Positions 31,389 to 40,176 of a DNA stretch of 43,126 nt are shown here, one piece after another. Position 1 is the first letter of the stretch. Each line of letters begins with the position of its first letter. Below the pieces are notes generated by a model, which worked only from the letters and a program-made list of their open reading frames with translations, was not told where the DNA came from and did not search any database. A program made the position numbers and the translations under genes. The DNA comes from an uncultured Bacilli bacterium (lineage in GTDB: Bacteria; Bacillota_I; Bacilli_A; RF39; UBA660). The stretch lies in the NCBI GenBank assembly GCA_944358735.1, contig CALVRT010000062.1, forward strand, positions 1 to 43,126, written 5' to 3'.

Positions 31389-33974
31389 CTAATCTTTAAA
31401 TATTCTTTTTAATATTGGTTTACCAAGTTCATATAATAGTAAACCAATTAAATTAAAGACAAATAGTAAAATAAGATGCATTAAATCAAGCCGAGTTAAT
31501 CCAATAAATGAACCAATTGGTGTTAAGAAAACTAAAAATTCAATAGCGGTAACAATAATTAAACCAATATTCATGTATTTATTAGAAAAAATTCCTTGTT
31601 TAAAAGCAAATTCTTTTAAATTACGGCACGATACTGCATAAAGTATTTCCTGCACAACTATAGTAAATAAAGCGAGAGATGCAGCTACTTTAGCATCAAA
31701 ATAATTTAACGCAATAAAATATGTTGCTAAAGCCAAAGCCGTTTCAACAATAGCTGAATATATAATACAAGAGTTAATAAACGGTGTAAATATTGGTTTA
31801 TTAATTCCTCTAGGTTTTTGTTCCATTATTCCATTTTCGGCTTTTTCAAAAGACAAACAAACACTAGGAATCGTATCAGTAACTAAATCGATAAACAATA
31901 TTTGAATTGGTAACAAAATAGTATGCCCCGTAAACATTCCAATTAAAACCGTGAAAAGCTCAGCAAAATTACTTGATAATGAATAGACAACGTTATTGCG
32001 AATATTGGTAAATATTCTCCTACCTTCTTCTACGGCATCGACAATCGTCGAAAACGAATCATCAAGTAAAATAACATCGGCAACCGATTTTGTAACTTCC
32101 GTTCCAGTAATTCCCATACCAACACCAACGTGAGCTTCTTTAATAGCTGGAGCATCATTTACGCCATCTCCGGTCATCGCCACAACTTTACCACTTGCTT
32201 GATGAGCTTTGACAATTCTTGTTTTATGTTCCGGACTAACCCGGGCATATAACTTATATTTTTTAACTATTTCCTTAAGTTCTTCATCACTATATTTATC
32301 TAGTTCACTACCTAATAAGCCTTCACTTTCATCCTTAAGAATACCTACTTCTTTAGCAATAGCAACTCCAGTTACTAAAGAATCTCCAGTAATCATAATT
32401 GGTGTAATACCAGCTTTTTGACATTTCTTAACAGCCGCTTTGACACTTTTACGCGGCGGGTCAATCATCCCCACCATTCCAACATATATTAAATCACTTT
32501 CTTCATCCATTACTTTGAGGGCTGTTTTCGGTTCTTCTTTTAATTCTTTATAAGCAAATCCTAAAACGCGCAGAGCTTTACTGGCCATTTGATATTCTTC
32601 ATCTTTAATATTTGTTTTTAACTCATCAGTTATTTTTTCTTTTTTACCTTCATTTATAATATAAGTACATTTATCAAGTAAATTTTCTAAACTACCTTTA
32701 ACTAAAATATATTTTTTATTATTAATGGTATTAACCGATGACATCATTTTTCTTTCACTATCAAAAGGCGCTGATATTATTCTTGGACATATTTCTCTAA
32801 CTTTTAAAGGATTAATTTTTTGATTTTTTAAATAAGTAAACAAACAAGTTTCCGTTGGGTCACCAATATATTTGTCGCCATCAATAATTGTTTCATTAGC
32901 TAAAGCTGCTGTATAATTAAACATTTCGTTATCTAAAATATTAGTCTTTTCCACTTGCATTTTATTTTGCGTAATTGTTCCTGTTTTATCAGAACAAATA
33001 ATATCGGTTGAACCTAAAGTTTCAACCGCACTCATTTGTCTTACCACCGTTTTTTTCTTGGCTAAAGCGGTTGTTCCAATAGATAAAGCTACCGTAATAA
33101 CGACTGGTAAGCCTTCAGGAATCGCTGCTACTGCTAAAGATACACAAAGCATAATAATTTCCATTGTTTTATAACCATTTAAAACGCCATAGAAGAACAT
33201 AAAAATTATAATTATAAAAACTAAAATAGTAATTTTTTTACTTATTTCTTCCATTTTTATCTCTAAAGGTGTTTTTATTTCATAAGGAGTATTTAAACTA
33301 GCTGCAATAGAGCCAAGTTCCGTATTCATCCCCGTCTTAACAACTATTGCTTCGGCCGAACCATTAACAACATTAGAGCCAGAGAAAACCATATTAACCC
33401 TACTTTGTAAAGCTTTTTTACCGTGCAGAATACGGACCATTTTTTTAACAGGATTGCTTTCTCCCGTTAATGGTGATTCATCAACTTTTAAATTAGTAAC
33501 AGAAATCAATCTCGCATCAGCGGGAACTTTATCACCAGCTTCTAGTAAAATAATATCGCCAGGTACAATTTTTTCAGAATTGATAACAGTTATTTTCCCA
33601 TCTCTTTTAACTTTAGAATTAGTTATGGTATATTTTTTTAAGCCTTCTAAAGTTACTTCCGCTTTTTGTTCCTGAATAAAGCCCATCACGGCATTTAGAA
33701 AAATAACGACAGTAATAACAATGGTATCAGTATAATCATGAGAGTATAAAAAACCATAAACGCCCATAATAATCGCCACAATAATTAAAACAATTATCAT
33801 TGTATCATTAAATTGTTCTAAAAAACGTCTAAACTTCGACTTTTTTTTAGCTTCTTCTATTTTATTAAGTCCATATTTATTTAAATTATTATTAGCGACT
33901 TTTTCAGAAAGTCCATCTTTACTGGTTTTTAATTCTTCATAAATTTCTTCAAGTGTTTTATTATAGTAATTCAT
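31389..33974 (-). CDS. Calcium-transporting P-type ATPase (SERCA/PMR1-like)
   Basis: 861 residues with the complete P2A plan: cation-ATPase N-domain (1-70), actuator DESPLTGESNPVKK, core helix AAIPEGLPVVITVAL (PEGLP, the Ca2+-type motif), phosphorylation site CSDKTGTITQ, hinge MTGDGVNDAPAIKEAHVGV, and about ten membrane helices, the last with a C-terminal cation-ATPase domain. It exports Ca2+ from the cytoplasm. This is a different subfamily from the CtpE-like pump at 7641. SD GAAGGCGA precedes the ATG. First gene of a unit with the flavodoxin. Confidence 0.93.
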   Translation of the reverse strand: MNYYNKTLEEIYEELKTSKDGLSEKVANNNLNKYGLNKIEEAKKKSKFRRFLEQFNDTMIIVLIIVAIIMGVYGFLYSHDYTDTIVITVVIFLNAVMGFIQEQKAEVTLEGLKKYTITNSKVKRDGKITVINSEKIVPGDIILLEAGDKVPADARLISVTNLKVDESPLTGESNPVKKMVRILHGKKALQSRVNMVFSGSNVVNGSAEAIVVKTGMNTELGSIAASLNTPYEIKTPLEIKMEEISKKITILVFIIIIFMFFYGVLNGYKTMEIIMLCVSLAVAAIPEGLPVVITVALSIGTTALAKKKTVVRQMSAVETLGSTDIICSDKTGTITQNKMQVEKTNILDNEMFNYTAALANETIIDGDKYIGDPTETCLFTYLKNQKINPLKVREICPRIISAPFDSERKMMSSVNTINNKKYILVKGSLENLLDKCTYIINEGKKEKITDELKTNIKDEEYQMASKALRVLGFAYKELKEEPKTALKVMDEESDLIYVGMVGMIDPPRKSVKAAVKKCQKAGITPIMITGDSLVTGVAIAKEVGILKDESEGLLGSELDKYSDEELKEIVKKYKLYARVSPEHKTRIVKAHQASGKVVAMTGDGVNDAPAIKEAHVGVGMGITGTEVTKSVADVILLDDSFSTIVDAVEEGRRIFTNIRNNVVYSLSSNFAELFTVLIGMFTGHTILLPIQILFIDLVTDTIPSVCLSFEKAENGIMEQKPRGINKPIFTPFINSCIIYSAIVETALALATYFIALNYFDAKVAASLALFTIVVQEILYAVSCRNLKEFAFKQGIFSNKYMNIGLIIVTAIEFLVFLTPIGSFIGLTRLDLMHLILLFVFNLIGLLLYELGKPILKRIFKD

Positions 33975-34034
33975 TAAATCGCCTTCTATCTATACCATCA
34001 TCATTATATCATATTTTAACCGAAAAAAAATAAA

Positions 34035-34055
34035 AAGCTACTAAAATAGTAACTT
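34035..34055 (-). terminator. Terminator of the anchored extracellular protein gene
   Basis: AAGTTACTA/TAGTAGCTT stem (34047-34055 with 34035-34043), loop TTT, then TTTTTATTTTTTTT on the minus strand. Confidence 0.85.
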
Positions 34056-34786
34056 TACAAATTATAACTTTCATAAGCTTCAGCTAAAGCATCAATCTCA
34101 TTTATATATCCATTATACTCATTAACTAGTTCATCATTAGAAAATAAAATAGTATCTCCTTCAATTTCCCAGTTACTAGCATTATTAGTTAAAAAATCAA
34201 GAACATTTTCACTAATATCTAATAAAGATATTAAATCATTAACAACAACTTCTACCAAACTATTATAATCAATACTATCAATTTCTTTAGCGAATTCATT
34301 TTGATATAAATCGATATAATATTCATCTAAATTTTCATTATCAATATAAGTCATAACTTTTTCTTCAGAAAACAAATCTTTAAGTTTTTCATTTTCTTCT
34401 TCTAATGAAGTTCTAACTTGACCGATAAATTGCTTGCTTTCAATAAAATTAGGCCCATCAGTTATATAATTATCGGCAGTTAATAAATTAATTATTCGTT
34501 CATCTTCAGCAAATTCAACCATTTTATTAACACTACCCAAAATATCGCTCAAATAATTTTTAATTGCTCTTTCTAATTTTCCATAATCTCCAGTTGTTAC
34601 CGTTCTTTCTAACCTCTCATTAACGGCATCCATATCCATTTCATCTTCACTGACTAATTCATTAATTTCAAAAAATTCTTGATTTAGCTTATTTTCCTCT
34701 CTTATATCATAAATAATAGAACCTACAAAAGCAACAATAAGTATAGCTATAATAACCCCGACTATAATTAAAACTTTTTTCTTCAT
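34055..34786 (-). CDS. Anchored extracellular helical protein, paralog A
   Basis: 243 residues: Lys-rich start, one transmembrane helix (4-26), then an acidic, almost wholly helical extracellular region. It is a clear paralog of the gene at 41035: both share a block with 'DGPxF', a Ser-rich/Glu-rich helix, 'TYIDNEN/EYIDNED' and a final segment 'xNNASNWEIEGDTILFSND' type. No family name recognised. SD TAGGAGGAAG. Single gene with its own terminator. Confidence 0.7.
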   Translation of the reverse strand: MKKKVLIIVGVIIAILIVAFVGSIIYDIREENKLNQEFFEINELVSEDEMDMDAVNERLERTVTTGDYGKLERAIKNYLSDILGSVNKMVEFAEDERIINLLTADNYITDGPNFIESKQFIGQVRTSLEEENEKLKDLFSEEKVMTYIDNENLDEYYIDLYQNEFAKEIDSIDYNSLVEVVVNDLISLLDISENVLDFLTNNASNWEIEGDTILFSNDELVNEYNGYINEIDALAEAYESYNL

Positions 34787-34843
34787 ACTTCCTCCTACGA
34801 TTACATTATATCATAGTTATCTATTATTTGATAATGTAAAATA

Positions 34844-34878
34844 AAAGAAGTTACTTAATAATCAGAAATAACTTCTTT
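34844..34878 (-). terminator. Terminator of the sensor kinase-ABC operon
   Basis: AAAGAAGTTA/TAACTTCTTT (34869-34878 with 34844-34853), with TTATTTT after it on the minus strand. Confidence 0.8.
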
Positions 34879-34895
34879 TTTATATTCTAAATATA

Positions 34896-35786
34896 TCATT
34901 TATCAAAAGTAATTGTCATAATTAATTTATTTTCCTTTTTTGAAGCGGTTATCGTTCCACCTAGTTCTTTAACAAACTCTTTAACTATTGCTAGGCCAAG
35001 ACCAGTATTACCTTTAGTTCTAGCAATATCCACCGTATAAAATTCATCAAAAATTCTTTCAGTGTCTAAATTTTTATATAATAACTCATTAGTAAATGTA
35101 ATTATAACCTTATTATCAGTTTCCACTTTAATATCTAAATTACCTTTACTATGCTTATAACTATTGCGAATTAAATTATCAAATATCCGCATCAGCATCA
35201 TTTCATTGGATAAAATATTAATTTTAGGTTTTGAAATATTTAAATTAATTACTCTTTTATCATTAGAAAAATCTTCATAATGGTTAGAGATAGAATTTTC
35301 TAAAATTTTAACTAAATTAACCTTATTGACTTTAATTTCTTCATCATTAGAAATAATTTTTGAAAACTCAAAAAACGAATTAATTAATTCTGATAATCTT
35401 TTTAAACGTTCTTCAATTATTTTTAAATTCTTTATATCTTTAGGATTAGAACTTGTTTTAAGCAAAATATCAATATAACCTAAAGCTGATGTCAACGGCG
35501 TTCTTAAATCGTGAGAAATATTAGTCATCATTTTTCTTAAATTACTATTTTTATTTTCATATTCATTTTTAAGACTAGTATATTCTTTTAAAGTATTATT
35601 AATAGTTTTTATAAGCTTACATAAATCTTTATCTGATACATCTGTTGTCAATAAAACATTACTTTCAGTTATGATTTTTTTATCTAAATCCCTATTTAAT
35701 TTTTTTAAAGATTTTTTTAATAAAATCAAACAAAAAATAGTAATGATTAGACTAATAATTAATAAAATAATAATTATATCTTTCAT
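34896..35786 (-). CDS. Sensor histidine kinase
   Basis: 296 residues from ATG 35786 (SD AGGTGAT). A single N-terminal transmembrane helix (about 1-24) with almost no extracellular part is followed by a linker, an H-box with phospho-accepting His92 (NISHDLRTPLTSALGY), N-box (FDNLIRNSYKHS) and G-box (NTGLGLAIVKEF). The lack of a sensor domain and the adjacent ABC exporter resemble intramembrane-sensing or transporter-coupled kinases of peptide-antibiotic resistance modules. It pairs with the response regulator at 37626. It lies 13 bases after the permease, last in the operon. Confidence 0.9.
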   Translation of the reverse strand: MKDIIIILLIISLIITIFCLILLKKSLKKLNRDLDKKIITESNVLLTTDVSDKDLCKLIKTINNTLKEYTSLKNEYENKNSNLRKMMTNISHDLRTPLTSALGYIDILLKTSSNPKDIKNLKIIEERLKRLSELINSFFEFSKIISNDEEIKVNKVNLVKILENSISNHYEDFSNDKRVINLNISKPKINILSNEMMLMRIFDNLIRNSYKHSKGNLDIKVETDNKVIITFTNELLYKNLDTERIFDEFYTVDIARTKGNTGLGLAIVKEFVKELGGTITASKKENKLIMTITFDK

Positions 35787-35799
35787 TACTATCACCTGC

Positions 35800-36639
35800 C
35801 TAAATATCTCTTGCTTTAAAATTATTATACCCGATAATTACTGTTATAGCAAATACTACTGCCCAAAAGCCTAAAGTTTGAAGCAAATAAGTTAAATCAG
35901 GACTTAAACTTAATTTTGTTAAAGCAGTTTCCCACTCATAATTTATAATATAATTAGGTAAATCTAAAAATTTAATAGCTGTAGTTAAAACTAACTGAAA
36001 AGCCATTACTAACGGAATAGTAATTCCATTATAAAGGGGCGCTTTTCGAATAATAACATTAAGCATTAAAAGGATACTTATCATCGCATATAAAAGTGGT
36101 AGTTGTTTGATTATTATTAATAACACATCGGTAAATGGGCTTACAAAGCTTTGACCGTTCAATATAATATTGGCAAAATGACTAAAAAAAGCATTTAAGA
36201 AAATTAGAAGTGTACCTAAAATAAGCGCTGTTACTAATTTTGAAAAATAATATTTACGTTTAGAAATATTAGTTGAAATAGTATTTTTTATAGTATTATT
36301 AGAAAAGTCTGAACCAATAACAAAAACAATTACCGCGATAAAAAGATAATATAAATTATTGTTTTTAGCTACAACGGCAACATCTAAAGAATAATCACCA
36401 TAATTTAACAAAATATCTCTAGTATCTTCAATACTAACGGTATTATATAATTCATTTAACTGTTCATCAGTTAAATTATACATTTTATTATTGTCTTCTT
36501 CACCTAAATTAAGGCCCATACTAACGGGAGATAAAGAATAAGCTGACATACAAGCTGACGCTATTAAGAGAATAATAACAATATAAATACCTTTGCTTTT
36601 AAATATTCTAAATAAATCTGCTTTAATTAAGTTAAGAAT
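35800..36639 (-). CDS. ABC-2 type permease, apparently starting with ATT
   Basis: With the start at 36639 the product is 279 residues; the first ATG (36549) would remove the N-terminal hydrophobic segment. The upstream codons read LNLIKADLFRIFKSKGIY and then a hydrophobic helix, the standard beginning of BcrB/LanEG-type permeases. No ATG, GTG or TTG exists between the preceding in-frame stop and this sequence. The codon ATT at 36639-36637 lies exactly 7 bases after a strong AAGGAGG and overlaps the ATPase stop as TAATT. Six hydrophobic helices in total. It works with the ATPase before it, probably exporting or expelling a peptide antibiotic. Confidence 0.8.
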   Translation of the reverse strand: MLNLIKADLFRIFKSKGIYIVIILLIASACMSAYSLSPVSMGLNLGEEDNNKMYNLTDEQLNELYNTVSIEDTRDILLNYGDYSLDVAVVAKNNNLYYLFIAVIVFVIGSDFSNNTIKNTISTNISKRKYYFSKLVTALILGTLLIFLNAFFSHFANIILNGQSFVSPFTDVLLIIIKQLPLLYAMISILLMLNVIIRKAPLYNGITIPLVMAFQLVLTTAIKFLDLPNYIINYEWETALTKLSLSPDLTYLLQTLGFWAVVFAITVIIGYNNFKARDI

Positions 36640-37553
36640 TAATTCGCCTCCTTAATGATTTCTTTAAAATAATCTTCTAAAGAAATACCATATTCATAAA
36701 ATCCTTTTAATTTTATTTGATTTTGAGCTAAAACATCACTTATAACATCAGGCGTTTCTAAATAATCATAAACCCTAATTTCTTCGTTGTCGATGACCTT
36801 ATAGTTTTTCGTCTGTAAGTTATTTTCTAATAAATAAGCAACTTTTTTAGTATCATAAGTTTTAATAACTAAACATTTTGAACACTCTAAATCCAGTTCT
36901 TCTTTAGTTATTTCTTTAATGAGTTTACCATTTTCGATAAAAGCAAATTTATCAGATAATAAATATAATTCTGATAAAATATGACTTGATATTAATAAGG
37001 TAACCCCATTACTAGCTAAATTTTTAAATGTATCACGAAGTTCACTGATTCCAATTGGGTCAAGACCATTTATTGGTTCATCTAATATAACAAAATCAGG
37101 ATTATTTAAAATAGCTAAAGCAATACCTAATCTTTGTTTCATTCCTAAAGAAAAGGTTTTAACTTTTTTCTTGCCCGTATTTAAATTAACTAAAGATAAT
37201 ACTTTATTTATTTGCTCGTAATCGGTAATTCCCCTTTGCAAAGCATAGTATTTTAAATTGTAATAAGCTGATAAATTAGGGAAAAAAGCGGGATATTCAA
37301 TTAAAGAACCAACCCTTTGTTTATTTTCAAAAAGCTCGTTATTTTCACTACTTTTTCCAAACAAAGTAAAAGTTCCAAAAGATGGCGCTGATAAAGTGGT
37401 AATTAATTTCATTAAGGTTGTCTTACCAGCTCCATTTCTACCGATTAAACCATAAATATCGCCTTTTCTAATCGTTATATTAATATTATCAAGAACAATG
37501 TTTTTACCATATTTTTTAGTTAAATTATTAGTTTGTAATACGATTTCACGCAT
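36639..37553 (-). CDS. ABC transporter ATPase (BcrA/LanF-type)
   Basis: 304 residues. Walker A GRNGAGKTT, signature FSLGMKQRLG, Walker B FVILDEPINGLDP and H-loop in LLISSHILSE are all intact, followed by a C-terminal domain of the bacitracin/lantibiotic-immunity type. It is the ATPase of the exporter whose permease starts in its last codon. SD GGAAGGG. The order ATPase-permease-kinase, with the response regulator just upstream, is typical of inducible antimicrobial-peptide resistance. Confidence 0.93.
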   Translation of the reverse strand: MREIVLQTNNLTKKYGKNIVLDNINITIRKGDIYGLIGRNGAGKTTLMKLITTLSAPSFGTFTLFGKSSENNELFENKQRVGSLIEYPAFFPNLSAYYNLKYYALQRGITDYEQINKVLSLVNLNTGKKKVKTFSLGMKQRLGIALAILNNPDFVILDEPINGLDPIGISELRDTFKNLASNGVTLLISSHILSELYLLSDKFAFIENGKLIKEITKEELDLECSKCLVIKTYDTKKVAYLLENNLQTKNYKVIDNEEIRVYDYLETPDVISDVLAQNQIKLKGFYEYGISLEDYFKEIIKEAN

Positions 37554-37581
37554 ATAATCATCCCTTCCAAAATAATTGTAT

Positions 37582-37610
37582 AAAAAAAGTGTTAAAAAAC
37601 TCTTAACACA
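37582..37610 (-). terminator. Terminator or attenuator between response regulator and ABC genes
   Basis: GTGTTAA/TTAACAC stem (37603-37609 with 37589-37595) followed by TTTTTTT on the minus strand. Placed inside the two-component/ABC locus, it limits read-through from the regulator into the exporter. Confidence 0.75.
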
Positions 37611-37625
37611 AATATTAATTTTTCC

Positions 37626-38291
37626 TTAATTTTTAAATTTATAGCCAATGCTCCAAATTGTTTCGATATAATCTTTAGCTCCCGCCTTTTTTAATTTATT
37701 TCTTATTTTACTAATATGAACATTTAAAGTATTATCATCTGCTGAATAAAAGTTATCCCAAACAGTATCAAAGATAATACTTTTCGTAACAACCTTATTA
37801 CTATTTTGTATTAATAATTTTAAAATTTCAAATTCGGTTTTTGATAAATTAATATTATTTCCATTAACCGCTATGGTATAAGTTTTAGTGTTTAACTCAA
37901 TTTCATTTATTTTAATAACATCACTATCTAAAGTATTTTCTTTTTTTAAATGAACTTTTATGCGGGCTAATAATTCTTCATTGTTAAAAGGTTTCGTTAC
38001 ATAATCTTCAGCCCCTAATTTAAATAAGTCTAATTTCTTTTCAATATCAGTTATCGCACTCATAACAATAACGGGAATATTTTTTATTTTTTTTAATTCA
38101 TTTATTATTTCTTCCCCATTTTTACCTGGCAACATTAAATCAAGAAGGACTAAATCAATATCCTTATTCATTACTAATAAAGCTTCAGTTCCTGAATAAG
38201 CACTTTTAACATTATAATTATTATGATGTAAAACTTCACCTAACATTTCATTAATATTTTTATCATCTTCAACTACTAATACTGTTTTCAT
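37626..38291 (-). CDS. OmpR-family response regulator
   Basis: 221 residues. Receiver domain with acidic pair E8-D9-D10, phospho-accepting Asp51 (LVLLDLMLPG), a Ser in VIVMSA and Lys100 (VTKPF). The C-terminal winged helix has LSKTEFEILKLLIQN and TLNVHISKIRNKL, then ETIWSIGYKF. It should be phosphorylated by the kinase at 34896 and switch on the ABC genes. It follows the 38306 gene by 14 bases and is separated from the ABC genes by a terminator. Confidence 0.95.
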   Translation of the reverse strand: MKTVLVVEDDKNINEMLGEVLHHNNYNVKSAYSGTEALLVMNKDIDLVLLDLMLPGKNGEEIINELKKIKNIPVIVMSAITDIEKKLDLFKLGAEDYVTKPFNNEELLARIKVHLKKENTLDSDVIKINEIELNTKTYTIAVNGNNINLSKTEFEILKLLIQNSNKVVTKSIIFDTVWDNFYSADDNTLNVHISKIRNKLKKAGAKDYIETIWSIGYKFKN

Positions 38292-38305
38292 TTATATCAC
38301 ATTCC

Positions 38306-39139
38306 TTATTTTACAATAACTTTACCATCTAAATTACAAATATAAGCATTAGGTAGTAATTCTTTTATTTCTTTTAACATTTCCTTATCTTTTTCATATT
38401 TTCTTCCAACTAAAATGCCTTCGATAAAACAAGCTGGAATACCAAATAATACCGCACTTTCTCTGTCAGTAAAAAAATCATCTTTATTTTTTCTATCAAT
38501 AATAAATTGTTTATAATATTTAGGATTAACAAATTCTTCGGCATCCTTATCATTAATGCTATCTGTTAAAATATCGCCTTTTAAAAGTTCCTTTATTTCT
38601 TTACTTTGGCCGTCAAAGATAATACCTATTTGCACATTGTTTTGAACTAAACTTGGCATAAATCTTGCTTCTTTAGTTTGCTCCATATCCCATTTATGAT
38701 ATTCATCCTTAAAAGAAACAATATTAATAATATTTGGAAGTTCAGAATAACTTATTACTTTGCTTTCGTACTTTCCGGGACCACCAAATCTAATAGTCCC
38801 ACCACTATAAAAATTAATATAATCTTTTAAATAATAATCTTGTTTTAAATTCCAAACCCCAACAGAACTAGGATATTTAGAATTACGACCTTGGATAAAG
38901 AAAGCAGCCACTAAACCAGTTTGAACGATTTCTTTTAAGCCATCTATATTCTTATAAGTTCCATGGAGTAATGTACCTTTTTTTAAATAAACATCATCAC
39001 CAATATTGTAATTATGTTTTAATAAAGTAAAACTATCTTTTATTTCATAAAATTTATTAATTTGCTTAACCATTATTTGTTTAGCATTTTTGTGTTTTAA
39101 TATTTTATTAGCTTCTTTAATATAATCTTCTTTGTTCAT
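38306..39139 (-). CDS. Unknown protein with a possible ADP-ribosyltransferase-like fold
   Basis: 277 residues from ATG 39139 (SD AGGAGTGG). No family recognised with confidence. Residues 50-75 read KKGTLLHGTYKNIDGLKEIV, then QTGLVAAFF, resembling the 'hHGT...hxxIhxxGh' opening strand-helix of PARP/Tpt1-like ADP-ribosyltransferases. Near the C-terminus a fixed segment FGIPACFIEGILVGRKYEKD, then NAYICNLDGKVIV, contains a Glu in the place where such folds carry their catalytic Glu. No signal peptide. It precedes the response regulator by 14 bases and may be co-transcribed with it. The enzymatic idea is speculative. Confidence 0.55.
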   Translation of the reverse strand: MNKEDYIKEANKILKHKNAKQIMVKQINKFYEIKDSFTLLKHNYNIGDDVYLKKGTLLHGTYKNIDGLKEIVQTGLVAAFFIQGRNSKYPSSVGVWNLKQDYYLKDYINFYSGGTIRFGGPGKYESKVISYSELPNIINIVSFKDEYHKWDMEQTKEARFMPSLVQNNVQIGIIFDGQSKEIKELLKGDILTDSINDKDAEEFVNPKYYKQFIIDRKNKDDFFTDRESAVLFGIPACFIEGILVGRKYEKDKEMLKEIKELLPNAYICNLDGKVIVK

Positions 39140-39228
39140 CTTACCACTCCTACATAGATTATAACGGAAAAAGTTACCCATTACAAGCAATTAATTAGAT
39201 AATCTTGGTTATTTTTTGTTATAAAATA

Positions 39229-39261
39229 AAACCTCATTTATTAAATATATAAACGAGGTTT
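39229..39261 (-). terminator. Terminator of the larC-DUF362 operon
   Basis: AAACCTC/GAGGTTT stem (39255-39261 with 39229-39235) extended by TTTA/TAAA pairs, then TTATTTTAT on the minus strand. Confidence 0.8.
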
Positions 39262-39273
39262 TTCTTTAAAATA

Positions 39274-40158
39274 TTAATCAATTGTAATCAATTCATATTC
39301 CCTGCTACCAACACCAAGTTCTGTTGCCGCCTCAACTGTATGAACACCGTGACGTGTTTCAATTCTTTCTATTAACTTATCTTTACCTGGGTCAGTACTA
39401 TTATAAACCAAATCAAGACAAGCTTGGTCTACAGCAACAGGGTCAAGGCTAGCTAAAATACCAATATCCTGCATACAAGGTGCAGAAGCATTACCATCAC
39501 AATCACAATCAACAGAAAGATTTTTCATAACATTAATATATGCCGCATTGCCTTTAAAATAATTAACAACACTTAAAGCCGCGTCGGCCATAGCTTCTAG
39601 GAAATGGTCTTGTTCTGGTAAATTATTCCATAACTCTTTTTGGTCGCTAACTTTACCAGCAGTATGAATTAAAGTTTTACCAGCTGATGATGCGCAGCCA
39701 ATTGAAAGTTGTTTTAAAGCTCCACCATAGCCACCCATAGCATGACCTTTAAAATGTGATAAAACAAGTAATGAATCATATTTAGCTAAATCTTTACCAA
39801 CATAATTTTTCTTTAAAATTTTACCGTTTGGCACATCAAGTTCCATATCTGGCCCTTCAGCATCTAATAAATCAAACGGAAAATATTTTTCCCACTCGTG
39901 TTCTTTAATTAATTCACGATGTTTTTCAGTTGAGTTTCTTGCGCCTTCATAAGCAGTATTACACTCAACAACTGTTCCATTTACGTGATTAATAACATCT
40001 TTAACAAATTCTGCTCGTAAATAGTTTTGATTTCCTTTTTCACCAGAATGCATTTTAACAGCTACTTTCCCTGGTAATTTAATACCTAAAGCTTCATAAG
40101 CTTTAATAATGTTTTCTGGAGTAATCTCCTTAATAAAATAAACTTTTGATTTTTCCAT
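39274..40158 (-). CDS. DUF362-domain protein without ferredoxin domain
   Basis: 294 residues matching DUF362: KVAVKMHSGEKGNQNYL at the start, VVECNTAYEGARNST, LLVLSHFKGHAMGGYGGALK and ASLDPVAVDQACLDLVY. Many DUF362 proteins add a 4Fe-4S ferredoxin domain; here only a small Cys cluster (VDCDCDGNASAPCMQDIG) is left within the domain. Function unknown. It starts 18 bases after the larC-like stop with SD GGAAAGGAG and shares its promoter, so the two are likely used together. Confidence 0.85.
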   Translation of the reverse strand: MEKSKVYFIKEITPENIIKAYEALGIKLPGKVAVKMHSGEKGNQNYLRAEFVKDVINHVNGTVVECNTAYEGARNSTEKHRELIKEHEWEKYFPFDLLDAEGPDMELDVPNGKILKKNYVGKDLAKYDSLLVLSHFKGHAMGGYGGALKQLSIGCASSAGKTLIHTAGKVSDQKELWNNLPEQDHFLEAMADAALSVVNYFKGNAAYINVMKNLSVDCDCDGNASAPCMQDIGILASLDPVAVDQACLDLVYNSTDPGKDKLIERIETRHGVHTVEAATELGVGSREYELITID

Positions 40159-40176
40159 TATAATTCTCCTTTCCTT

